Assembly: GCF_000308875.1 (NCBI RefSeq)
Contig: NZ_BAGL01000076.1
Coordinates: forward strand, 1-56,143
DNA: 56,143 bases
Reading direction: 5' to 3'
Origin: Nocardia transvalensis NBRC 15921
GTDB lineage: Bacteria > Actinomycetota > Actinomycetes > Mycobacteriales > Mycobacteriaceae
The notes under the pieces are model-generated. The model had not been told where the DNA came from. It saw only the letters and a list, made by a program, of their open reading frames with translations, and did not search any database. A program made the translations under genes and the position numbers. Below are positions 32,832 through 41,400 of the stretch, piece after piece (positions within the stretch are counted from its first letter, which is position 1; each line of letters opens with the position of its first letter).

Positions 32832-34409
32832 TCAGCGCGGCTTGATCTCGGCGAGTAGTTCGGGCCCGCGGCTATCGAGACGGCGCTCGGCGACGCGCGC
32901 CGCCAGCACCGCGGCCCCGTATCCGAGCACGAGACCGACCGGCAGCGCGCACCACTGCACCGGCAGGCTGTCCAGGTAGGCGCCGGCCCCCAGGATCGCG
33001 ATCACCGGCAGGTTCACCAGCAACTGCCCGAAACCGACCGCGACCTGGACCAATGCCCGCGCGCAGCCCGGATTTCCGCCGCCTCCGGCAAAGGGGTTGC
33101 CGCTCTGCGGCGGCATCGGGTAGGCCGCGTACACCGACAGGAATATGGCCGTGCTGATGCCGACGCCCACGAAGACGGGCAGGGTCGACACCGCCCACGG
33201 ATAGAACTCGGCATGCCCCAGCGCACCGGGCAGGATCAGGGTGACCACGAGGGCGAGCGGCGCGACCATCAGCACCCAGGCGATCATGCGCCCGCGCACA
33301 TCGGCCCGGTTCGCGCCGGGGACGACCAGGGTGTGCCACAGCGCGGTGCCGTCGAAGGCGTACATATTGGCGCTGGCCATCGCCGCCATCCACACGACGA
33401 ACGTGCCCACGAACGGCACCGGCGTGCCCGCACCCTGCAGGGACAGCGCCACCGGCAGCACGATGCCGATCAGCAGCAGCGGCAGCAACATCGCCCGCCG
33501 CCGGCTGTCGCGGCCCCAGGTGCGCAGTTCCTTGACGACCACGGCCCCGACCGGGCCCGGGGGTATCGCGCGATCGAGCAGGCCGCCGCCCGCCTGCGCC
33601 CGGACCGGGCCGGCGGGTGCGGCGGTCGTGGTGAGCCGGCGACGCAACAGCACCGCCCAGGCCTGCCACAACAGCACCGACAACAGGGCCAGGCCCAGCA
33701 GGCACACCGCGGACAGCCACCATTGGCCGCGCGTCGCCGCCTCGACCGCGTAGGGCGCCCACCCGGACGGCGGAATCCGCAGGGCCAGCTCGATCGGCCG
33801 CGACGCGTGCTCCAGTTTCGGGCCGACCGAGGTGACCAGCAGTTGCAGTGGGTAGTAGGACATACCCGCGAGCCCGGCCAGCAGCACACCGAGATCGCGA
33901 CCGCGCCGCGACCGCATGGCCGCGCCGATCCACGCCAGCAGAACTCGGGACAGCAGAACGACGAAAACCAGTTGCAGAACAGCGCCGAGGACGGCGAAAA
34001 CCGTTGCGGCGATGCCCAATTGGGCAGCCAGCAGGACCAGGCCGCCGAAGGCGATCAGATTCACCACCGCCGCCGGCCCGGCGAAGGCCACCGCCAGCAG
34101 GCCGATCGCCAGCTGGTGATAGCTCAGCGGCAGCAGGCGCAGGTGTTCGGGCTGCAACGTCTCGTCGCTGCTTCCGGCGAGGATCGGGCCGCACACCCAG
34201 CCCAGCGTCCACACCGCGTAGAGGGCCGCGGCGGCATTGATCGCCGAGCGGGTGTCCCAGCCGTGCCCGGCCGTCGCCATCAGCAGGGCGGTGGCCACGG
34301 CGGCGAGGACACCGAGGACCAGCCCGATCCAGAATCCGACGGCGGCCTTACCGCTGCCGAGCGTGCGGGCGGTGATGCGCCACCGCATCCGGATCAGGAC
34401 GCCAACCAC
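32832..34409 (-). CDS. ABC transporter permease (multi-TM)
   Basis: 525 residues with about 12 hydrophobic segments (for instance AVGFWIGLVLGVLAAVATAL, HQLAIGLLAVAFAGPAAVV, AAQLGIAATVFAVLGAVLQ, AMLLPLLLIGIVLPVALSL). No recognisable solute-family signature, so it belongs to the broad ABC-2-like or PssE-like actinobacterial exporters. The GTG at 34409 overlaps the ATPase stop by 16 bp and is preceded by GAGGGG; an ATG at 34388 is the alternative. Forms an exporter with the ATPase at 34394-35158. Substrate unknown. Confidence 0.85.
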   Translation of the reverse strand: MVGVLIRMRWRITARTLGSGKAAVGFWIGLVLGVLAAVATALLMATAGHGWDTRSAINAAAALYAVWTLGWVCGPILAGSSDETLQPEHLRLLPLSYHQLAIGLLAVAFAGPAAVVNLIAFGGLVLLAAQLGIAATVFAVLGAVLQLVFVVLLSRVLLAWIGAAMRSRRGRDLGVLLAGLAGMSYYPLQLLVTSVGPKLEHASRPIELALRIPPSGWAPYAVEAATRGQWWLSAVCLLGLALLSVLLWQAWAVLLRRRLTTTAAPAGPVRAQAGGGLLDRAIPPGPVGAVVVKELRTWGRDSRRRAMLLPLLLIGIVLPVALSLQGAGTPVPFVGTFVVWMAAMASANMYAFDGTALWHTLVVPGANRADVRGRMIAWVLMVAPLALVVTLILPGALGHAEFYPWAVSTLPVFVGVGISTAIFLSVYAAYPMPPQSGNPFAGGGGNPGCARALVQVAVGFGQLLVNLPVIAILGAGAYLDSLPVQWCALPVGLVLGYGAAVLAARVAERRLDSRGPELLAEIKPR

Positions 34410-35158
34410 GACAGCCCCTCGTCGCCGCCGACCCGGCCGCCGACCAGCCGCACGAACGCCTCTTCCAGGGTGCCGTCCCCGCGGACCTCGGCGACCGTGC
34501 CCGCGCTCACCACGCGCCCGTGGTTGATCACCGCGAGGTGGTCGCACATGTTCTCCACCAGCGCCATCACGTGACTGGACAGCACCACCGAGCCGCCCGC
34601 GGCGACGAACCGCCGCAGGATGGTGCGGATCGTGCCCGCCGACACCGGATCGACGGCCTCGAACGGCTCGTCCAGCACCAGCAGTTTCGGCGCGTGCAGC
34701 AGGGCCGTCGCCAGCCCGATCTTCTTGCGCATACCGGCCGAATAGTCCACGACCAGAGTGTTTTCGGCGCCGACGAGTTCGAGCACGGTGAGCAGCTCCT
34801 GCGCCCGCTCGGCCACGGTCTCCGGGGGCATCCCCCGCAGCAACCCGGTATAGGTGAGCAGTTCCCGCCCGGTCAGCCGCTCCGGCAACGCCAGCCCGTC
34901 CGGCAGCACCCCCACGATCGCCTTGGCCCGCACCGGATCTCCCCACACATCGAACCCGAAGATGTGCGAAGCCCCCGCATCCGGCCGCACCAACCCCACC
35001 GCCATCGACAACGTGGTCGTCTTCCCCGCCCCGTTCGGCCCCACCAGCCCATAGAACGACCCCGGCGGCACAGTAAGCCCGACCCCCTCCACCACCCAGG
35101 GCCCCTCGAACCTCTTGTACAACCCGCTCAACACAAGCGCTGGTCGATCCGGCTGCAT
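34394..35158 (-). CDS. ABC transporter ATP-binding protein
   Basis: 254-residue nucleotide-binding domain. Walker A is GPNGAGKTTT, Q-loop VGVLPDGLALPERLTG (with Gly-Val-Leu in place of a clear Gln), signature YSAGMRKKIGLATAL (a variant of LSGGQ), Walker B KLLVLDEPFEAVDP and H-loop SSHVMALVENM. The pattern fits the CcmA/NatA type of ABC-2 exporters. First gene of a two-gene operon with the permease. Confidence 0.93.
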   Translation of the reverse strand: MQPDRPALVLSGLYKRFEGPWVVEGVGLTVPPGSFYGLVGPNGAGKTTTLSMAVGLVRPDAGASHIFGFDVWGDPVRAKAIVGVLPDGLALPERLTGRELLTYTGLLRGMPPETVAERAQELLTVLELVGAENTLVVDYSAGMRKKIGLATALLHAPKLLVLDEPFEAVDPVSAGTIRTILRRFVAAGGSVVLSSHVMALVENMCDHLAVINHGRVVSAGTVAEVRGDGTLEEAFVRLVGGRVGGDEGLSWLAS

Positions 35159-35285
35159 CGATCCCCTCCTCCATGGGCGCCATCGCGCCCCTCACGATAG
35201 GGATCGCAACCGACAACCGCCGCGCAACGCCCATCGTGTCCGGAAGACACTTCCAGCAGAATCGAATCCGGCCGAGTGCGGAGCG

Positions 35286-35894
35286 TTACCGCAGGAGCGT
35301 GGCCGGGTCGATCGTCAATTCGAACGGTGAGTGCAGGGTCGCGGGCTCACCGGCGGCAACGCGGTGCGTCAACTCGTACTCGCCGTTGTCGCCGAGAGCG
35401 TGGGCGAACAGGACCGGGACGGTCTCGCCGGGGAGACGCCCCTTGAACGAGTTGGCCTCGATCCGCCAGTAGTTCGGGATGCCGGCCTCGGCATAGACAG
35501 CGGGTTTCACCATCCGATCCTGCAGGGTGGTCGAGGCCGAGACGATCTCCACCGCCAACAGGACCTGATCGGGACGCACACCCCTGTCGTCCTTCTCTAC
35601 CGGTCCCTTCCCTGCGATGAGATCCGGAATCGGCTCGTCGTCGCCGATCAGCACGCCGACACCGGGTAGCACCCAGTGCCCCGGCGGCATGGCCGACGTC
35701 AGCGCGATCAGCAGCCAGGTAAGAACCTCCTGGTGCCGCGGCTTCGGGGCAGCGTTCACGATGAGCTGGCCATTCAGCACCTCGTACCGGATTCCGTTAT
35801 CTGGCAGGTTGTCGAGGTCGGCCGCGGTCCAACGATCCCCCGCAGGCAGCAGTGCGGACGACCGATCGGGAACCGGCATCGCCACGAGAGCCAC
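35286..35894 (-). CDS. Uma2 family (DUF820) restriction-endonuclease-fold protein
   Basis: 202 residues. The PD-(D/E)XK core is readable: the Asp in EPIPDLIAGK, the Glu in LLAVEIVSAST and the Lys in DRMVKPAVYAEAGIPNYWRI, the usual Uma2 spacing. Uma2 proteins are abundant in cyanobacteria and actinomycetes and are predicted nucleases of unknown role. ATG 35894 is used; ATG 35879 begins at MPVPDRSS. It stands alone between an ABC exporter and a divergent SRPBCC operon. Confidence 0.9.
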   Translation of the reverse strand: MALVAMPVPDRSSALLPAGDRWTAADLDNLPDNGIRYEVLNGQLIVNAAPKPRHQEVLTWLLIALTSAMPPGHWVLPGVGVLIGDDEPIPDLIAGKGPVEKDDRGVRPDQVLLAVEIVSASTTLQDRMVKPAVYAEAGIPNYWRIEANSFKGRLPGETVPVLFAHALGDNGEYELTHRVAAGEPATLHSPFELTIDPATLLR

Positions 35895-36019
35895 CTCCTA
35901 CTCGCTGACCTGGGACGGCGCCCATTCGCCATCTCACATCGAAGTTTACCCAGGTAACCCGACATCCGGCCGGTGCAGGACGACATTCGCGTCCGCACCG
36001 GCCTTGTTGCAACATATCG

Positions 36020-36041
36020 GTTGCGATAGATTTATCGCAAC
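36020..36041. promoter_or_regulatory. Operator palindrome upstream of SRPBCC-ArsR-VOC operon
   Basis: GTTGCGATA (36020-36028), spacer GATT, TATCGCAAC (36033-36041): perfect 9-bp arms. Related half-sites lie at 36049 (GTTGCTATA) and in the TGTTGCAACA palindrome at about 36005-36014. The block ends about 13 bp before the CGGAGG ribosome-binding site, the expected place for an ArsR repressor. Confidence 0.8.
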
Positions 36042-36070
36042 TCACTGGTTGCTATACCCCGGAGGTTGCG

Positions 36071-36505
36071 GTGCCGCTACTTGATCGCATCGAGCGTGAT
36101 CTCGAATTTCATCACCCACCCGAGAAGGTGTGGGAGGCCTTGACCACACCGAAAGGTCTCGGAAGTTGGTTCGGTTCCCGAGCCGAGATCGATGACCTGC
36201 GCCCGGGCGGAACAGTGCGGGCGTGGTGGGATACGGACGGACCGCACATTCTGCGGATCCAGATCGTCGAGCCGCCTCGCCGGTTCGCATTCACCTGGGC
36301 GATCGAAGGGCTGCCGGACGGTGATCCACGCCGGACGCGCGTGGAGTTCTCGCTGATCCCGACGCCGAGCGGCACCCGGCTCCGGGTTGTCGAGAGCGGC
36401 TTCGCGCAACTGCCCGACCATGTGGGCGGCGCGTACGAGGGCAATGTCAAAGGGTGGGCGACGGAGCTCGCCGAGCTGGCCGAGTACCTCGATGTCGCGG
36501 CCTGA
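36071..36505 (+). CDS. SRPBCC (AHSA1-type) domain protein
   Basis: 144-residue START-like helix-grip fold of the AHSA1 family: IERDLEFHHPPEKVWEALTT, then GSWFGSRAEIDDLRPGGTVR and IVEPPRRFAFTWAI. These small proteins bind hydrophobic ligands and are often encoded with an ArsR-type repressor, as here. The downstream gene starts 14 bp before this stop. A ribosome-binding site GGAGG precedes the ATG. Confidence 0.9.
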   Translation: MPLLDRIERDLEFHHPPEKVWEALTTPKGLGSWFGSRAEIDDLRPGGTVRAWWDTDGPHILRIQIVEPPRRFAFTWAIEGLPDGDPRRTRVEFSLIPTPSGTRLRVVESGFAQLPDHVGGAYEGNVKGWATELAELAEYLDVAA

Positions 36506-36845
36506 CGATCTCGATACCGAGCTGATCGCCGAGCAGGTATTCACCGCGCTGGCGGATCCGACACGCCGCGCACTCCTCGCCGAACTCGCCGCGCACGGCC
36601 CGGCGACCGCGACCGATCTGGCTGTCCGGCTACCCATCTCGCGACAGGCGATCGCCAAACACCTCGGCCTCCTGGCCGATGCCGAACTCGTCGGCGCCGA
36701 ACCCGGAGAACGGCGCCGGATTCGCTATCGCCTGCGGACCCAACCGGTGGCCGTGGCCCAGTCGTTCCTCGCGGCGCTCGCGCACACCTGGGACAGCCGC
36801 CTGAGCGCCCTCCAGGACCACCTCGATCAGACGGAGGAGAACTGA
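36492..36845 (+). CDS. ArsR family winged-helix repressor
   Basis: 117 residues. FTALADPTRRALLAELAAHG, then TDLAVRLPISRQAIAKHLGL and GERRRIRYRLRTQPV form the ArsR winged HTH. There are no paired Cys for metal sensing, consistent with the non-metal ArsR regulators that accompany AHSA1 genes. It overlaps the SRPBCC gene by 14 bp and the operator at 36020-36041 is its likely binding site, giving autoregulation of the whole operon. Confidence 0.93.
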   Translation: MSRPDDLDTELIAEQVFTALADPTRRALLAELAAHGPATATDLAVRLPISRQAIAKHLGLLADAELVGAEPGERRRIRYRLRTQPVAVAQSFLAALAHTWDSRLSALQDHLDQTEEN

Positions 36846-36848
36846 CCC

Positions 36849-37235
36849 ATGACCCCCACATTCACCGGCGGACACAACATAGCCATGAAACTCCCTCGGG
36901 CACAGTTCGACCGGACGGTCGCCTTCTACCGTGACGTCATGGGTATGGAAGTCACCGAGGACACCGGCGAATCCGTCACCGAAGGAGTGATCCAGAGCGC
37001 CGCCGTCCGGTTCGGGCCCGTAACACTGTGGCTCGACCGCATCGACAACTACGCACGCGCCGACCTCTGGCTGGAACTGTTCACCGACGACGTCGACCGC
37101 GCAACCGAACACCTTGCCGCCCACGGCATCCCCGTACAGGATGAACTGGAACCACTCCCCGCAAGCATGAACGCCCACTGGATCAGCAATCCGGCTGGCA
37201 TCCCCCACATCGTCCGTCTTCCCGACAACGATTGA
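36849..37235 (+). CDS. VOC (glyoxalase/bleomycin-resistance) family protein
   Basis: 128 residues with the VOC fold: AMKLPRAQFDRTVAFYRDVM opening, VRFGPVTLWLDRIDN, and AHGIPVQDELEPL before the terminal WISNPAGIPHIVRL strand. His and Glu at the usual metal positions are not all obvious, so it may be a ligand-binder rather than an enzyme. Third gene of the operon, three bases after the ArsR stop. Confidence 0.88.
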   Translation: MTPTFTGGHNIAMKLPRAQFDRTVAFYRDVMGMEVTEDTGESVTEGVIQSAAVRFGPVTLWLDRIDNYARADLWLELFTDDVDRATEHLAAHGIPVQDELEPLPASMNAHWISNPAGIPHIVRLPDND

Positions 37236-37328
37236 ATCGACGCTCGAGCCCTCGAGGGCATGGAACTGCTCTGGGACATCTACGCTGGTGGTGCGGGTAA
37301 TCGGCGCGGAGGGGCAGGTACGCGGGCT

Positions 37329-38363
37329 GTGATCGTTGTGACGAAGTGGACGGGCGTCGAGGTGCGGGCGCTTCGGCTCGAAGCGCTGCGGTGGGAAGCC
37401 CGGCGCGCGACTATCACACTCCGAGGTCAGTACGCGGAAGCCATGGATACGCTTCTGCGGGGCCTGAATCCAGAGCAGCGCAACCGATTCGAGGCCGCGA
37501 TTCCGGTCGATGCGTCGGCGGATCCGACTCCGATTGATGCAGAAATCGTTGACACCGAACGGCTGGCGTACATCGCCGCACATCCGAGGCGTGCCGATCG
37601 GAAGGCCCTCGATGAGCTGGCCGTCGTGTTGGCGGATTGGCGGAAACTCGATGATTCGATGGGTTCGGAGGCGGTGCTTCCGGCCGTGAATGAGACTGTG
37701 CGCGTTGTCGAGCGGCTTGTTCGGGAAGCGCAGGGCTCGATTCGGCCTGCTGTGCTGAATGCCGGGGCGCAATGGCTGCAATTGGCGGGCTGGTTGAATA
37801 CGACCACCAAGCGGCACGCTGTGGCCCGGATCATGCACGATCGGATGCTGGAGTGGTCGGTGGAGCTGGATGACCCGGACCTGATCTCTACGACGCTCGG
37901 TGCCAAAGGGCATCGGGCGTGGACCGAGGACGAATTCGGTCCGATGATCGGGCTCTCGGAGGCCGCCGGGCGGTATGAGCGAGCATCCCCCGCCGTGCTC
38001 GCCGTCGCCGCTCAGCAGGAGGCGCGTGGTCATGCTCTCGTCGGCGAGGCCGAGGAAGCCGAGCGGATGCTGGATGACGCCGACGACTACGCGGTGCGCG
38101 CCGCCGAGGACTCGGACCGCATTCCGCCGTGGTTGTACTTCCACAGCACGGATCTGCTTGTGCTGCAACGCGGACTGGCTTACAAGTACCTCGCGGAATC
38201 CGGCCGGGCACGGTATCGGCGCAAGGCCGTCGACGTACTGACCACGGGGCTGGCCGGGCTGGACCGGGAGACCCGCGACTCGGAGTGGATGCGCTGGTAC
38301 GTCGATCAGCTCGACGAGTGCCGAGCGACGGCCACGACGAGTCGGCCGTCGAGGATCTCCTAG
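37329..38363 (+). CDS. TPR-type regulator-like protein with eroded HTH
   Basis: 344 residues from GTG 37329 (ATG 37260 would add 23). The start WTGVEVRALRLEALR is the usual opening of XRE-family regulators of Nocardia-type actinomycetes. After it the sequence jumps to WEARRATITLRGQYAEAMDTLL, which in relatives follows the HTH, so about 20-25 HTH residues appear deleted. The C-terminal half (about 110 on) is helical and TPR-like, with repeats such as AARGHALVGEAEEAERMLDD and ESGRARYRRKAVDVLTTG-type helices. It probably no longer binds DNA. The deletion is inferred from memory of the family. Confidence 0.6.
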   Translation: MIVVTKWTGVEVRALRLEALRWEARRATITLRGQYAEAMDTLLRGLNPEQRNRFEAAIPVDASADPTPIDAEIVDTERLAYIAAHPRRADRKALDELAVVLADWRKLDDSMGSEAVLPAVNETVRVVERLVREAQGSIRPAVLNAGAQWLQLAGWLNTTTKRHAVARIMHDRMLEWSVELDDPDLISTTLGAKGHRAWTEDEFGPMIGLSEAAGRYERASPAVLAVAAQQEARGHALVGEAEEAERMLDDADDYAVRAAEDSDRIPPWLYFHSTDLLVLQRGLAYKYLAESGRARYRRKAVDVLTTGLAGLDRETRDSEWMRWYVDQLDECRATATTSRPSRIS

Positions 38364-38400
38364 CAACTCGGCGGGGATTTCCTGGGCCACACCGTATCCG

Positions 38401-38435
38401 GGCCGGTGCGGGATTATGCACATCCCGCACCGGCC
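38401..38435. terminator. Terminator hairpin between convergent genes
   Basis: A perfect 13-bp stem (GGCCGGTGCGGGA 38401-38413 with TCCCGCACCGGCC 38423-38435) and nine-base loop lie 8 bp past the NRPS stop and 38 bp past the TPR-regulator gene. No long T tract is present, but the strength and location fit a shared terminator. Confidence 0.7.
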
Positions 38436-38442
38436 GGAACGG

Positions 38443-41400
38443 TCACTCCGTGGTGATGGTGCGGACCTCGTCGTCGGCGGGGTCGGTTGATTCGCCGGGG
38501 GTGACGAACCAGTGGGTTACCTCGCCGTCGGCGATGTCCGTGGGGGTGTCGCCGGTGGGGACCACCGAGAGGGCGCCCGCGGTGGCGGAGGCCAGGAACT
38601 CGGAGACGGCGGGGAGGCCGCCGGTGGCGGTGGTGAACGTGGTCGACTCGTAGTCGATCTCGTTCTCCTCGCGGAGGGCGTCGGCGCGGTCGAGGGCCTC
38701 GTCCTGGGTGAGGGTGGTCCAGGCGTCGCCGGCCCGGAGCACGAAGGCCGGGTGGTCCTCGTGCAGCGGGCGGACGCGGTCGGCGTAGGAGACCGGGTGG
38801 GTCGCCGCCGCCGCGAGTTCCGCGCGCACCTTCGGATCCGAGGGCACCAGCCAGCGCAGCGAGCTGGCCGCCGGTTCCATCGTGATGCCGAATCCGGCTC
38901 CGGCGGAGACGATCTCACCGAAGGACAGGCCGTCGGCGAACAACGATGCGGCGCCGGCCTTCTGGACCGCCCACACCGCGACCACCGCGTCGACCGAGCG
39001 CGGCAGGGCGACGGCGACGATATCGCCGGGGCCCACCCCGCGGTCGATCAGCACCCGCGCCAGCTGCGAGGACCGCGAATCCACCACGTGGTACGGAATC
39101 TCGTCCTCGCCGGACAGCAACGCCGGCGCCTCCGGATCCTCCTCCACGACCTCGCCCAGCGCCTTGGCCACCGTGCGCGCGCCGACCCGGGACGGCTGCG
39201 CCGAATCCGCGCCCGCCACACCGGATTCCGCCAGAATCCGGGCCCGCTCGGACTCGTCGAGGATCTCGATGTCCCCGACCGGCGCCTGCGGATCGTGCAC
39301 CAGCGACTCCAGGACCCACCGCAGGCGGTTGGACATCGTCTGCATCTCGTCCTGGGTGAACCGGTTGGTGAGGTACTCCAGGCTCAGCCCGATCGTGGCC
39401 TCGTCGGTCACCGTCAGCGTCAGCGGGTAGTGGGTACCGCCCTCGAAGCCGACACCGGTCACCGAGACGCCGTCGATGGAACTCGCCGCCGCGATCGCCT
39501 CCCGATCCACCGGATAGGACTCGAACACCACCAGCGAATCGAATCCGGCCGCGGCACCCGCAACCCGCTGGATATCGGGCAGACCGACGTAGTGGTGATC
39601 GAGCAGCGAAGCCTGCTCACTCTGCAATCCGGTCAGCAGGTCGGCGACCGAACGGCGGCCGTCGGCCCGCACCCGCACCGGCAGCGTGTTGATGAACAGA
39701 CCCACCATCGACTCGATACCGGGCAGTTCCGGCGGACGACCGGACACGGTCGCGCCGAACACCACATCGTCACGTCCGGTGAGGCGGCCGAGCAGCACGC
39801 CCCACGCGGCCTGGATCAAAGTATTCACAGTGATCCCCAGGCCCGCGCAGAACTTCGTCAGCTGCAACGTCCGCTCGGCGTCGAGTTCGGTGTGCACCTT
39901 GGCGATCTGGTAGCTCTCCACCGACTTCGGCTGCGGCGCGATCTGCGTCGGCTCGTCGACCCCGGCGAGGGCCTCGGCCCAGGCCGCCAGCGACGCCTCC
40001 TTGTCCCGGGTCGTCAACCAGGCCAGGAAGTCCCGGTAGGACACGGGCTCGGGGAGCACCGTCCGGTCGCCACGCACCGCGTACAGCACCAGCAGATCCC
40101 GCATCAGCAGCGGCATCGACCAGCCGTCGAACAGGATGTGGTGCGCGGTGACGGCCAGCCGCCAGGTATCCGCACCGGTCCGGAACACCACGAACCGCAG
40201 TTGCGGCGCGGTGGCCATATCGAAGCGGGCGGCCCGCTCCTCGACCATCTGCCGCTCCAGCTCGGCGTCGCGCTCGGCCTCGGCGATCTCGGTGAGATCG
40301 ACTGTGCGCCACGGCACCTCGACGCTGTCGAGCACGATCTGCACCGGCTGACCCGCCGAATCGGTGGTGAACGCGACCCGCAGGTTCGGGTAGCGGTCGA
40401 TCATGGCCTGCGCCGCGGTCCGCAGCCGCTCCACATCCAGGTCGCCGGTGAAGTCGATGGCGGCCTGCTGGCTGTAGATGTCGACGGTGGACTGGGTCAT
40501 CATCGCGTGGAACAGCAGACCCGACTGCAGCGGCGACAGCGGCCACACCTCGGTCATGCTCGGATAGGTCCGCTCCCACGCCTGGGCATCGGCCGGCTCG
40601 ACCTCCACCAGCGGACCGGTCGGCAGTTCCGGCTCGTCGCCGCCGAGCCGTGCGACCGCCGCCAGACCGGCGATGGTCCTGCGCTCGAACACATCCCGCG
40701 CGCCGAACCGCACACCGCGCGCCTTCGCCCGCGACACCAGCTGGATCGACAGGATGCTGTTGCCGCCGACGCCGAAGAAGTCGTCGTCGACGCCGATCTC
40801 CTCGCGGCCCAGCACATCGGCGAACACCTCGGCGAGCGTGTGCTCCACCGGCGTCGACGGAGCGCGGTAGGCCGTGGTCTCGAACTCGGGTTCCGGCAGC
40901 GCCTTGCGGTCGAGCTTGCCGTTCACGTTGAGCGGCAACGCCTCCAGCACCACGAACGCCGCAGGCACCATGTACGACGGCAGTGCGGCCGCGAGTGCGG
41001 TGCGAACCCGCTCGACGTCCAGTGCGGCGAGTCCGGCGGTGTCCTGGGTAGCTGAGGACACGGAGCGCGTCGGCACAAGGTAACCCACCAGGCGATCACC
41101 AAGCCGCGCATCGGATTTGGCCAGCACCGCGGTCTGCGCCACCTCGGGCAGCGCCAGAATCGCGGCCTCGATCTCGCCCAGTTCGATGCGGAAGCCGCGG
41201 ATCTTCACCTGGAAGTCGGTGCGGCCCCGGTAGTCCAGCTCGCCGTCCGCCCGCCAGGCGACGAGGTCGCCCGTGCGGTACATCCGGGTGCCCGGCTCGA
41301 ACGGATTGGCCACGAACCGTTCCGCACTCAGATCCGCGCGGCCGAAGTAGCCTCGCGCAAGCTGCGCACCGGCGAGGTACAGCTCGCCCGGCACACCGGC

